From Paracamarosporium sp. OC-R06-R3 (taxonomy: Eukaryota; Ascomycota; Dothideomycetes; Pleosporales; Didymosphaeriaceae): DNA of 64,000 nt. Below are positions 23,108 to 33,565 of the stretch, in pieces (within the stretch, counting starts at the first letter, position 1; each line of letters starts with the position of its first letter). The notes beneath the pieces were generated by a model. The model saw only the letters and a list, made by a program, of their open reading frames with translations, was not told the DNA's origin and did no database searches. Position numbers and translations under genes: made by a program. The stretch covers positions 620,001 through 684,000 of the forward strand of contig JACVRA010000165.1 in NCBI GenBank assembly GCA_019828545.1. The letters run 5' to 3'.

Positions 23108-24024
23108 TTAGAAGGATTTATGATAAGGTTGTGCGACCGTGGTGAGGGGTAAAAGTTGGCCCCCACTGGTCGGGAGCCTAAGGTGAAAGAAAAGGCCGCA
23201 TGTGCAGACAGTGTCACTGAGATATGCGATAATCAATTGAATTGTGTTACTACCGTAAGTGTTTCCAGTCTGTCCTTTGTTTGACGTAAGCAAGACCTTG
23301 CAGAAAGCGGTCTCCTTCCTGCCTCCCAACTGCATAGGCTCACCGATGTATACCTGTTTTGCTGTGTTCATTGACCAGACCTGACCGATTGTGTCTAGTC
23401 AATTCTATGCATCTGTACATCAAGTTTCGGAAACAACTCACCTGAGCAGTTAGTGCAAGAAGTACATCTGAATTGTCAGCTGTCTGCTTGGAGTAGTCGT
23501 GCATCAAGTACTCACCCTTGCATGTCCTCGCAGTTCGTGCATCTATGCTATCAGCCATGCGACACTCAAGGTATGAAGAATAACTCACGACTTGCAATCA
23601 ACGAGGTTCTTGCTGCCGGTACAGCTGGAACAGCGTACGCATTCTGTTTCGATTAGAAATCGGTGATGATCGGAAAGGAGCAAGTACCATCGCAATTGGT
23701 ACAACTGTCAGATGAGTTAGATTGAAATGATCAAATACTATGTATGTGTTATTCACCTCCTACAATCTACACAGTTCCGACCTATGAGGGAAGCAAGGTC
23801 AGTCACCGGTATGGGCAAAGCTTGCCGCATAGCTTACAGTTTGTATTACTTCCGCCACCGGAATTTCCGTCGTGGTCAGGTCGGGCAATGGTTTGCCGGT
23901 GGGCGCCTTGTTGAATGGGTACCCCATACTGCACGCCTTGAACAACATACTGGTTCTGGGGAGCTTGACCGTAGCCTTGTTGCGATGGAGGCCCTCCTTG
24001 CTGCTTCTCGTTGGAAGAAGACAT
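23108..24024 (-). CDS. Cys-x-x triplet-repeat protein A, built from microexons
   Basis: Seven minus-strand exons: 24024-23838, 23781-23758, 23705-23688, 23643-23589, 23542-23516, 23467-23442 and a last one from 23394. The introns are 44-56 nt and every junction keeps frame. Residues 1-60 are Gln/Gly/Pro-rich, beginning MSSSNEKQQGGPPSQQ. The chain then becomes a Cys-x-x array: NCRNCVDC, NCDECVRCSSC, VDCKSCTNC, GCTSCTNC, about 13 Cys. Exons of 24, 18, 27 and 26 nt each encode one or a few triplets. There is no signal peptide, so the cysteines are probably cytosolic. The 3' end is uncertain: reading through gives a stop at 23108, whereas splicing at 23297/23249 would end the protein directly after TAFCK. 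The family is unknown to me; it is clearly related to the gene at 22607-22978. Confidence 0.6.
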
Positions 24025-24491
24025 TTAAAATGCCGAAGCGCGAGCAATATGAGAAAGATATGATATAGATGCAGATGAAGATTGCTTGTAGGTTAAGAAG
24101 CCCTACATATAAGTGATCAACGTGCTTGAATATGATTTGAGCGACAATCGCGAGTGGGCTGACTGCGGTAACTACGCCAAAGAAGAACTTCGTGGTTGTG
24201 GCGAGGGAGCTCTCGATATGACGTGAGTATGGTATGCGAATCTGGAGCTGGATACGAAATACGCGCATCTGCAGGGTAGCAACGTCATTGCAGGAACAAT
24301 CGATAAGACAATGCGGGGTCTGGGCCGTACTCTCGGATAGATCGAACTTCTGGATGCTGGTTTCCGACGCGTGTATTGTTTTTCGGCGACTGCAGAATGA
24401 TATGGGGATTGTTATCGTGAGCTGGTGCGGAAGCGCAGACGCAGAACGGACAGTCTCGCAGGTGTGCCATTACGTACAGACCTCTCCCACA
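24025..24491. other. Intergenic between permease 3' end and Cys-triplet gene A
   Basis: About 470 bases holding the permease 3' flank and the promoter of gene A. A 164-codon plus-strand ORF that begins here is antisense to the last permease exon and shows no domain. Confidence 0.4.
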
Positions 24492-26474
24492 CTATGTATT
24501 CCCTTCCACCTTCTCAAGCATTTCCACGCCGAGTTTTTCTGTGACCATATTTCCTCCCCCAAAGTCTTGCCGCCCAATAGAGCTCCTTCTTTGACCAAAA
24601 GAACCGCTTCGTCCGTGAATTACATGGCCTTCAGCATGATCTGTGGAGTGGCGGCGCACTTCTCGTTCATGTTCGGCGATCTCCATAATGACATCGAATT
24701 TCTGGAGTGCCCGTTAGCTAATCTCTAAATTGGCATTCGAATATACTGACTGGTCCCTCGAATCTCTTTCCGTATACAAGATAGTATGTTCCGAGTATTA
24801 TTACGAACACGCCTATCACGGCACTGACGTAATTCATGTTGTTCGTATTGACTGGGATCGCCGCTGGGAAACAGAAGAAAACATTCGTTACATATACGAA
24901 GACAACGGAAATTATGTTGCATGGGTATCCCCATTTACCAAGCTTGAACGGCGTCTCGTCAGTCTGGTATTGAGTGAGTATAGACCGGCCGCGGACGAGG
25001 AGTGCTGTGATTGGGATTGCGTAGGATAGGTTCAACAAGATAGTGCAGCTGGAGATGTACGCATTGAAGGCGACAGTCGGACCGAGGTATAACAGGCCAA
25101 AGATGAGGTTGAAGACCTGAACAAAAATGATGCATTCGATGGGCACGTCAAGACGCGGGTGTATGCGCCCAAAGAACGATGGGAAGATCATGCCTTTGTC
25201 GCGAGCCATGGCATAAAGGAGGCGAGAGCCGGAGGTCATGCAACCCATGGTTCCGTTGAAGAAGCATATGGCGAGCATGACCGACATGATGACAGTTCCG
25301 GTGCGGCTTCTCGTTGCGAGGTACATGAGTTCTGTAATCGGCTGGCCGGTTGCGGAAGAGAAGACTGTGGTTGGATCAAAGAGACAGAAAAGCATGACCA
25401 AAATAAACGCAGTCCCTCTATTCGATGTTAGTTGTATCGAGTATGGGCAAAGAATCTGCTTACGTAGTACCTCCCACGACGATGGCTAATATCATAGCGA
25501 TCGGTGCGTCAATTCGCGGAGTGGGCATCTCCTCGGTCATGTGCAATACCACATCGTACCCGATCAATGAAAGCGCGCTTTGAAGCAGTCCCAGGATCCA
25601 TGCAATGCCGTCGCTATACCCTGTCTCGTTCGCAAAGGATGTAAAAACGAATTTGGCACTTGTGAAGTCACCATGAGCGCCGGTACACGCAAGGAGAACG
25701 AGGGATATGACGGCGCAGCCGGCGACAGACCAGTATAGCGCGCAATTGTTGTAGTGCCCGAGGATCTTGTTGCCAAACAAATTGACAAAGGTACCGTATG
25801 TTGACACTGCAACCATGATGAGGTATGTCTGCACAGATCAGTATTGTTACATTCGATCTAGTATGCAGAGTCCCACCTTCCATGGCTCAATCACATAGCT
25901 ACCACCCGACCCGATTACTGCTGCAGCGGATAAGAACTGTGCCGCGAAGAAGGCTTCGGTGGTGACAAGAGTAAGCCATCCGGCGATGTTCGCCCATCCG
26001 CAGCAAAAGCTCACTATCACTTTCCACTTTTCTGAACACAGAGAGTATGTAAAGTGGTACTGCCTAAAGAACTGTTAGGAACACAAAAGCATGACTCAAA
26101 CTTGACCTACCCGCCTGCCGTCGGCCATATCGAAGCCATCTCACCCAAACTTGCTGTGAGGCATACATTGCACAAAACGCAGAAGATGAAGCCGTAGATG
26201 AATGCCACTGAGCCGCCGGACGGCATGACAATACCGAGAGTTGCTGCCAGACAGATCCATGTGCTGTAAAATTGTTTAGCCTCTGATTAATTTACCAGAC
26301 TCGACCAGACCCAATGCAGACGTACTTCAGAATAGCGAAGCTAAAGCCAACCATATTCAGCTTGCTTAGTCGGGGCTTGAGATGTCCCGCCTGAGGCTGG
26401 ACAGGCTCGAAGGAGCCTGTCGCCGATGGTGAACCGGATACATTCTCAACGTGCTGAGGACTCTCTTCCTTCAT
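24492..26474 (-). CDS. APC-superfamily amino acid/choline-type permease (UGA4/HNM1-like)
   Basis: Six minus-strand exons (26474-26326, 26263-26111, 26063-25877, 25828-25464, 25417-24751, 24701-24492) join to 576 residues. A hydrophilic N-tail precedes LKPRLSKLNMVGFSFAILNTW, the start of membrane helix 1. The motifs SGGSVAFIYGF, GEMASIWPTAGGQYHFTY and GWANIAGWLTLVTTEAFFAAQ are typical of the fungal GABA/choline permease branch of the APC family, as are the cytoplasmic element MTEEMPTPRIDAP and the later GSRLLYAMARDKGM. About 12 membrane helices are expected. The protein moves an amino acid or amine across the plasma or vacuolar membrane; the substrate cannot be told from sequence. A 49-nt intron (GTCAGT...CTCCAG) before the last exon replaces a premature stop at 24718 with a 69-residue cytosolic tail (KFDVIMEIAEHEREV). 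Confidence 0.9.
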
Positions 26475-28546
26475 CGCGATTGCTGATAGTGGAGTATGAG
26501 GCCAAGGTATGTTCGCGAATGCAGAGGTACACGAGAGATCTTGAAGTAGATCCCATGGTGATCTAGGTCATACGGAATATTGAATCATTATTGCCGCTGC
26601 TGCGTAGGAGTGCCGCCTCACCCAACCTGTTATTTCGCGCCCTTCTCCACGCGGTGTGAGTGGGCCGCTCACAGTTGCCCGCCCGCAAGGTCTCGCCTAT
26701 TTCATTGCGATTGCGGAACCGTACTCGTGAGGCGTCTGCAACCTAGCGGAGCCGCACGTTGCTCGGTGGGATGATCTTCATTCCGGCGTGGGTTTGGAGT
26801 AATATGGTACGCGATGAAGACGCGGCGGCGCGAGCTTGTGCTGGAAAAGGTTGGTTAGGCGGTTCGCTGTTGCGGGGACCCCGCGATTTACGGGCAGCTA
26901 GTACGCACTGTTAGGTAACAACTTCACTTAGCAACTATTCATCACTGATGTACTTACAAGCTGCCGTTTGTCATTGTTGACGTTGTAGAGATTTCCTAGA
27001 TAACGGAACGCTTTATCATGCTTGTAGGGGGTGGGCTCACAGGGGTTGTAAAGTTATTGAAGTTTGTAATCCGTCCATGTTGAGGACTTCTTCGGTCAAA
27101 CTATCCCGCACTTTCATTTATAGACTCTAGTTAGTGTAGATTGTAGGCTTGTTGTGACAGGTGCGCATGACACTTCAACGAGGGCGAGTCGACAATTGAA
27201 CTTTCCGCAGAACCAAGTGAGGTACAATATAGAAGGAGCGGTGAGCCCAAGCAGAAGTAGCGATTGTCTGTGCCTATCTGCTTTGATGGCTCTATGAGCT
27301 TGGTGGTCTTTGAATCGGTACTAATCTTCGTGTCAGCCTCGCGTCAGCCCGTTAGCGCAACTTCCAAGTTTGTCCCGTATGAGAAGTGGCCAGTCCGTTC
27401 AAGTCCCTTCACTTCACTAATCTCATCTCACATTACCCAATTTAAAACAAAAAGAAAATTCGTACTGCTTCCGTTCCCGTGAATTGAACCTCTGCACCCC
27501 CAAAAAAAGAAAACTGTCTTGAGCAACCACCCTCTAAGAAAAAGTTGCAAAAGAAACTGGGCGGACGCCCTAGAAGAAACCCCGCCTGTGCAATGGGGTT
27601 TGCTTTTTATGAGATGTGCTGGGGAAATGCAGAGGGGAAAGGGGAAAACATACTAGAAATGCAGGCCGAAGCCGGTGGCCTTTCACCACCTCGCCATCTA
27701 CCAGTGGGAGCTGGTGATGGTGATGGAAACTCTGCTTAATTAATATATAAAGTGTAGTAAGTGGGGAATTTGAGATTTGTGGGATATTTCCTGGGACAGT
27801 GAAGGTAGCGTGGTCTCTGTAGGCTACCTCGTGCGACTGCGAGTAAAATTACGATCAGTGCCTTCGCTTCCTTGCTCTCTTCATCACAGGGTCTCTGCAC
27901 CATAGCTAGAAAGCTGAAGAGATCCGTAAAAGGCCACAGTACTATTAACAAATTATGAAAGTTCCGAATTGCACTGGGTCAGTGCACAAGTGTAGTCGCT
28001 CGAGCTACAGCCAAAGAATTCAAGGATGCTAAGCACGTAGTTTATCATCATTCAACACCAGTACTCCACATGCGAGTCTTCAGCACATCAAGTGCATCAG
28101 ATATTTCCGGTTCTATATCCTTTGAAACAGATCTAGCGCATGAATAACAACTTCAAAGGTGATGCTATAAGACTAGCGGCTTTGCTAGTACTCTCTTTTA
28201 ACAACAAGCGAAACTTTGAGTAAATGATTGGTACTCTATATAAATACAGTATCATGAGCGGTAAGTCTCGGCACAAGGGCTGTCGAAGCGTAAAATAGAG
28301 TTAAAAAGGCATACAAACATTATATCTGTCAGGTTTGATAAGACGTTTCATAAGAACTGAGATATTCATCAAAGGCCATGCCCAGCTTCAAAGAAACTCA
28401 CTTCCTATCTCGAAACTCGATTGTTATTGTGCAATTAACGTGAGTCGTCGTACAACGCGCGGTGGCGAGTAAGGGGGCTATATGCTTGTCAATATACCGT
28501 TCCAGTCCATGCAGAAAGACGCCAGAGTGAGCTATAACTTACGAGA
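26475..28546. other. Intergenic, no gene seen
   Basis: Two kilobases upstream of the permease and downstream of the small charged gene. It is GC-richer at 26570-26900 and AT-rich from 27730 to 28480. Only short, domain-less ORFs occur. A C/A-rich patch with poly-A runs lies at 27500-27545. Confidence 0.45.
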
Positions 28547-28801
28547 CTACTTCTTGGGCTCTCTCTTCCCCTCGTCCTTCTTCTCTTCCTCCTCGTCCTT
28601 CTTCTCTTCCTTCTCATTCTTCTTCTCCTCTTCCTCAGGCTTCATCTCTTTATCCTTGCGGGAGGGTGGGTCACCTCCTTTCTTTAGTGGTGGCGGTTCG
28701 AAGGAGCCGAGGCTCAAGAACGAAACGTCATAAGCACCGCGACCCTATAGAACTATGAGTTGCTGCTAAATGTTCAGATGAATAGCAAGTTTACATACCA
28801 T
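28547..28801 (-). CDS. Small highly charged protein, 66 aa
   Basis: The ATG (28801-28799) ends its exon exactly, followed by a 54-nt intron (GTATGT...CTATAG) and a second exon 28744-28547. The protein is MGRGAYDVSFLSLGSFEPPP, then a Lys/Glu-rich tail of short EEKK and DEEEEKKDEG repeats ending in REPKK. The MG start would allow loss of Met and exposure of Gly. No family is recognised. The tail is low-complexity and will match many charged proteins by chance, so homology can only be judged from the first 25 residues. The TCC-rich leader and the good splice signals favour a real gene. A start codon isolated in its own 3-nt coding exon is unusual but known in fungi. Confidence 0.55.
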
Positions 28802-29106
28802 CTTGATGGAGGTGGTGGTGAGGGAAGCGGAGGTGGATTTGGACTACGTAACATCAGCTGTGAATATACGACATAGTAACAGCCAGGTTGAGCGTAAGAG
28901 CACTACCGTGTATAAATAAATCTAGATCTTGTGCACTAAATGATACTTACGTATAGTAGTAGTGTGGGTGGTGCAGTTGCAGGAGCAGGCGTCGGTGCAG
29001 GCGCAGGTGCAGATGGTGGTCAGGGAGAGGGGCCTGAGATATCTGGCCGATACTTTGAAGGCGGGGTGCAAACGCTTCTAAGGTTGCCTAGCCACGCGGA
29101 TGAACG
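28802..29106. other. Intergenic with a short G/C/A-rich low-complexity patch
   Basis: Carries the leader of the small charged gene. A GGTGCAGGCGCAGGTGCAG-type degenerate hexamer repeat lies at about 28970-29015. It resembles the GCAGGTGCAGG patch at 10460-10480 but is otherwise unrelated. Confidence 0.4.
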
Positions 29107-29751
29107 TTGGGGGGCGCTTGTTCACTGGTGAAAATATCACCTCCAGACACCGCCACACCTTCTTTCCCTAAACTTCATGACCTTGTCATTGTCGCTCAGT
29201 CAAAACACAAAGCCAACCGATTTGCACGGGAAACAATAAAAGAATCTCTATCTGAATCACAAGCAGCGATATTCATACTTGACACATCTGTCCTCAGGCT
29301 TTCCTCACGGCATGGCAAGAGTGAACTTATAGTGCTGTGCTCTAAAACTTATCCTGCTTCTAACTTGTGAGCTTTTTATCTCTAAGGCTTGATATCACAC
29401 TCACTAGTATCTAACGTACTGGAGATGAGGGATGCTCCAGTGGAAGTATTGAGAAAGCTCGCGGGAGAGACGATCGTATATCTTGAGATTATACAGCCCA
29501 GAGTAAAGTCAGCAGAAAAGATGTAAGTACTTGTACTTAAAGCTTGTATACTTGGTTGATAAATGGATAGTACTACTCTCAGTGCTCTCGCCAACTACTG
29601 TGCCTCCCGTGGCTCGAAAACGTATTATGTAGCTGCGGTAACCACAAGCAAATCGAGCCGTGGCAAGCAGGTCAAGCGGGGTTATTATACGAGTAGATAC
29701 GTTCAGAAACACCAGGCAATATCTTCTCAAGCAGACTATATTAGTATATAG
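29107..29751 (+). CDS. Spliced orphan ORF, 5' end unresolved
   Basis: Three pieces join without stops: 29107-29366, 29430-29522 and 29571-29751. Intron 1 (GTGAGC...GATGAG, with CTAAC branch site) and intron 2 (GTAAGT...GGATAG, 48 nt) both keep phase. The protein reads through LVIVAQSKHKANRFARETIK, AAIFILDTSVLRLSSRHGK, then DAPVEVLRKLAGETIVYLEI and a basic, Tyr-rich C-terminus ending YISI. The first piece has no in-frame ATG, so an upstream exon is missing from my model or the gene is a relic. No family is recognised. Confidence 0.33.
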
Positions 29752-31133
29752 GACTAACGGATGCTTATCAGCCATGAGTGGCCACGGCTTTTCCGATGAT
29801 CGCACTTTCGGCCCTTGCGTTCCCATCTATAGCCGTAGTGTCTGAGATTCGGTAACCCGTAGTGATCCAGCCGGTGCGAGGCAATCCTTGAGTAGCATTG
29901 TTCTCGAGCCTTTAGCGATATGAACGACCACGCCATGTTGATTTTATCCTCCATCAATCTTCCCGGCCCCTATGTCCCCCCAGAATGACTCGAAATCGAG
30001 CATTCTCGACTACTTTAGCGGGCTTGAACCAGTTGCATGTACGATCAATGTCTCTGTGACCTCCGCTGTGCATTCTGCGCGCGCTGCCCCTTGACCACAA
30101 AGTTCTCATCGCTGGCTGTCAAACTAGTTCCGAGGCTCACTATTGGTATGCTTATCACACATGAAGACTTGCATGACTAACGTAAACAGGGACCATCGAA
30201 AGGTCATAAATGATGTACATATACTGTAACACCTTCCGAACTTCCCTTGGGCATTCGCATCAGACCAGCAACAAAACTAGGTAGACACAAGAATAAATCA
30301 AGGTCATGAGGTGGTATTATTGAAACAAATATACCACTGGAGGAGATGCAGGGCGCCTGTCCATTGTTTGCCCTGTTTCTGGATTCATTGATAAGTACCA
30401 TATGCATCTTTTGTTGTCTCTAGGCTATACACTCCATGGCAACAGTCTTGGAACGCGGCTTTCGAAATGTATACTTGAACAAAGGTGGCTGATTGCAAGT
30501 CTTGGGGCTTCGATAGCGATTCATATCATTATGAAAGATACGCAAGTTTAGTTATGGTCAGGCTTCCAGCTATAATGAACTCATCTTAGTGAAGCATCGC
30601 CCATTATACGAGATACTTGATACTTTCTCTTGTTAAAAAGGCACGCACAGCATTACTCGATTTGCTATCTGTTTTAGTAGATCCGTAGCATAGATCCGTC
30701 CAACAAGCCGGAAGCTGTGCGGCAGCGGGGTGCACAATGGACAACACAGACAGAGTGGACACAAAGCCAAAGTTTTAACATCAAATCATTCGACACTTAA
30801 TCGCATTTCAAAAAGGAAGACAGAATAGTATCCAGAGGTTTGATACCGAGAAAAGGCTCGGCCTCCAAGAGCCGTCCTCATATCCATTAACTTGCCTTGT
30901 GTAAAAAGCAACGTAGCCACAACTGGAAATCGAGATAGATCCACATTCTTCTTCGACAACTATACTATCATGCCCAAGCGAAACCAATGCATCATACCGG
31001 GGTGTCATTACTATGTCAACCCATTACCCACATGTCTTCACTGGACGATGGGCTCGTTCACGCTTAGTTCGGGTTGCCGTTCTCCTTATCACTGGGAGAC
31101 GTTAGCTCGTTTCACCGAAGGTGGGTGTTCGGA
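29752..31133. other. Intergenic, no gene seen
   Basis: About 1.4 kb of average composition, slightly AT-rich. Short ORFs of 60-82 codons occur on both strands without domain or splice support. Confidence 0.4.
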
Positions 31134-32497
31134 TTATTGATAGTCATACACATCGTGTCTCTTGTCAAGGTTGTACATGGAAACCACGCTACGGATCAGA
31201 TCATCGGCCGACAAGCCACGTGCGAGAAGTTCAGCGGACGGAAACATTTCGTTGACTTGATCAAACGCAATGGCACCGCCTTGCAGCATCTTGTTGGCTT
31301 CGTTGGCTAGTCCGATGCGCTCGATCATCTGCTGGAAGATGTCCCAATCATGGTCGTTCATCGGGTACCTTGGAAAGAAGTCAGTTTATGCAGGCAGTAT
31401 ATAATTATCTCCTTTGCTTACCGATACGCAACTTCGATACTGGTAATCCACACATCGTACTCGGTAGCGGCTTGACCATCGATAGGACAGACGCTGTTAA
31501 CGAAGTCCAGAACTGGCTGAACTGCCGGATCCTCTTGTGTTCGACGGGCAACCTCAAAACGAAGGAGGTGGAGAGTTGTTGCCAGTACCCTACGCTGAGG
31601 TACACCAGAGAGTGGCAGCGTACCCGCTTGGTGTTCCGAGCCGATAGCAGCAGAGCCACTGATGGTGCCATTTTTCGCGTTGGCATGATTGTCGAAGGCC
31701 AGCTCTATCTTAGCCGGCACAACCGCGTTAGTGGGCATCATCAAGCGATGGGAAGTGTCCACGGCGGGATCGCCACCTTGGGTGAGAGGACTAGAAACAG
31801 GGGGTAGGCCAGCGTTGGCACATATGACAGCATTGTTACTGCTCAGGTTGACACCAATGCTTCGGCCTAGAGCTGGTGCGGTTGGGGATGGGAAAGTGGC
31901 AGGGGCAAGCACCACAGGGGCGAGAACCCTGGGCACTGCAGCTGATCGCTCAGCATTACTGTGCGAAGAAGCGGCTTGCGCGAAGCTCTTTGTCACCTTG
32001 GCGGAGACTCGCGAGTCTGAGTGGACCTGAGGTGGTCGACAGACGGTCGGGCTGTTAGTGCTAGGAAGCAAAGGGAATGAGCTCGAAGTCACTGCGCCAA
32101 CCTGAGGAAAAGCGGACAAGCCCGACAAGGGAGGGTTCTCAGATACTTCGCCACCGGCTGAGTCTGGTCCTGCAGCGGGGTGCGCTTGCAAGTGGGATAT
32201 GGGTGTGGGAAGCTCATGAGCGACGTCGACGGGCGAACCTTTGTCGTCAGGCAAGGATTTTGCCTGCATAGGCAATATTCCTGCTGCGCGAGACTTTTTC
32301 GTAGTAATCTGTTCCTTGGGCGGCGCCCTTGCGACGGCGGAGTACGATAGCGGGCGCTGTTGCTCGGGTGCGGCCGAAGGCTTGACTGATGATGACTTCA
32401 AGGACGTAGAAGACATGATTACTGGCAGTGGGAGTGCTTTCTTCTGATATGAGATGCGGTGGACTGACCGTGAGTGGATCGGGTTGAGCGGTTCCAA
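31134..32497 (-). CDS. Hypothetical Ser/Pro/Ala-rich protein, 436 aa
   Basis: Two minus-strand exons (32497-31422, 31368-31134), with the 53-nt intron restoring an Arg codon. Residues 28-290 are disordered Ser/Pro/Ala/Val-rich sequence. The C-terminal 140 residues look folded: VLATTLHLLRFEVARRTQED, then AATEYDVWITSIEVAYRYPM across the junction, and NDHDWDIFQQMIERIGLANE, GLSADDLIRSVVSMYNL. The second in-frame Met (MSSTSLKSSS, at 32416) is an equally good start. No family is recognised. It diverges from the orphan gene at 33566. Confidence 0.65.
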
Positions 32498-32761
32498 TGG
32501 GTTGATTGCGGTAATTCTGGTGAGTTTGGAAGGGCAGTGGTGCGTGGAAGATCTTTACATAAGACGGGTGTCGTTCACGGAGCTAGAACTTCTTGGCTGA
32601 TATCACACTCAAAGTTCCATCACCGGGCTAAACCTCTGTAAAGGCAAAGTGTACTCTGTTTAAACGAATCGATACAGGAAAACGAGAGGCACTTCCAGAT
32701 TCGCAATCGAGCAAGCTTCATTTCAACCGAGATATATATTAATCAATCCATAGAGTTTCCC

Positions 32762-32812
32762 ATCAGGATCCGTGAAGACACAGACCACAGGCTAGTCTTC
32801 ACGGATCCTGAT
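32762..32812. repeat. Perfect 18-bp inverted repeat (hairpin)
   Basis: The arms ATCAGGATCCGTGAAGAC (32762-32779) and its exact complement (32795-32812) flank a 15-base loop. The same core, GTCTTCACGGATCCTGA, returns in direct orientation at 33430 and 33602. It could be a terminal inverted repeat remnant or a local inversion-duplication. Confidence 0.85.
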
Positions 32813-32845
32813 TTTTATTTTCTATTAGCTCAATTAAATGCAGTT

Positions 32846-33190
32846 CTATCTTATGTGCTTGTTGCTAATATGTTCTAGCAATTTGGGAGAAGTTCGATTC
32901 CAGCTAGCTTCGTTTGCAATTATTAACGAGCTATACTTGTAATCGTAACCTATCAATAGTCCCAAAGAGATAGGAACAATGCCACCATCTTTCCCTTTCA
33001 AAATTTCGCAGGCTTCTTGTCCTTGGGCAATCAATCCATTGACACTCTCATAACTTGGGAACACATGACAACTCTATGATAACAAAACACCTGTTAACTG
33101 GCAGGAAGAAGCTGGAATCGGTAGCAATTTACTCAACATCCTTGTCTCCTGTTGGGTCGTGGTACGTCAACATGCAGTCATATCTTTGTA
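32846..33190 (-). pseudogene. Coding-like relic, family not identified
   Basis: On the minus strand a piece reading CMLTYHDPTGDKD (about 33145-33190) precedes a 60-odd codon frame VFPSYESVNGLIAQGQEACE ... SLGLLIGYDYKYSSLIIANE, ending at 32846. A weak intron (GTTGAG...CATAG) would connect them. The composition is protein-like, but there is no start and the splice signals are poor, so a decayed or partial gene is likely. Confidence 0.28.
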
Positions 33191-33372
33191 TGTCATGGTG
33201 CGAAGTTGTTGAACCTGCTGATCCCTTCTAATCACTGTATATCTCATTGCAATTGCTCATGGACACTCGCGCGCTCCTGATTTAGCATTAGTCAGTCGCT
33301 CCATTCAATTCACGTGCGCTTTTGACTGCGGCCTCGTTAAGCCAAGACGCTAGTACGCTGCCAGGCAAGAGC

Positions 33373-33379
33373 ATATAAA
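33373..33379 (+). promoter_or_regulatory. TATA box of the orphan gene at 33566
   Basis: ATATAAA inside GAGCATATAAAGCTAG, followed by a C/T-rich tract at 33385-33425. The spacing suits transcription starting near 33405. Confidence 0.5.
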
Positions 33380-33446
33380 GCTAGACTCCTCCTGCCTCTC
33401 ACTTCCCCACTTCTTCTCCCTCCTATCTGGTCTTCACGGATCCTGA

Positions 33447-33542
33447 ATGGCTTCGGCCCATGACTCCTCAATGGCCAACTACGTCAACTTGTCGCTTGTC
33501 TCCGCCCAGAGAGTAGCTACGGCTGAGTGCAGCTACGGCTGA
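33447..33542 (+). other. Upstream ORF, 31 codons
   Basis: ATG at 33447 opens a frame (MASAHDSSMANYVNLSLVSA...) closed by TGA at 33540-33542, 23 bases before the main ATG. If the TATA at 33373 is used, ribosomes meet this start first, which could lower translation of the main frame. Confidence 0.35.
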
Positions 33543-33562
33543 GTGCAGCCACGGCTGAGTGC
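33515..33562 (+). repeat. Three tandem copies of a 16-mer
   Basis: AGCTACGGCTGAGTGC at 33515 and 33531, and AGCCACGGCTGAGTGC at 33547, end to end, directly before the ATG at 33566. The near-identity indicates recent expansion. Confidence 0.9.
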
Positions 33563-33565
33563 AGC

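Larger units (their letters stand above)
32498..33565. other. Intergenic region rich in short duplications
   Basis: One kilobase between divergent genes. It contains an 18-bp perfect inverted repeat, a coding-like relic, a TATA box, a uORF, a triplicated 16-mer and one copy of a 33-bp direct repeat, each listed separately. The rest is AT-rich with nothing recognisable. Confidence 0.5.

Noticed and set aside
24234..24728. 164-codon plus-strand ORF
   Set aside because: Antisense to the last permease exon, which has clear family-like sequence in its own frame.
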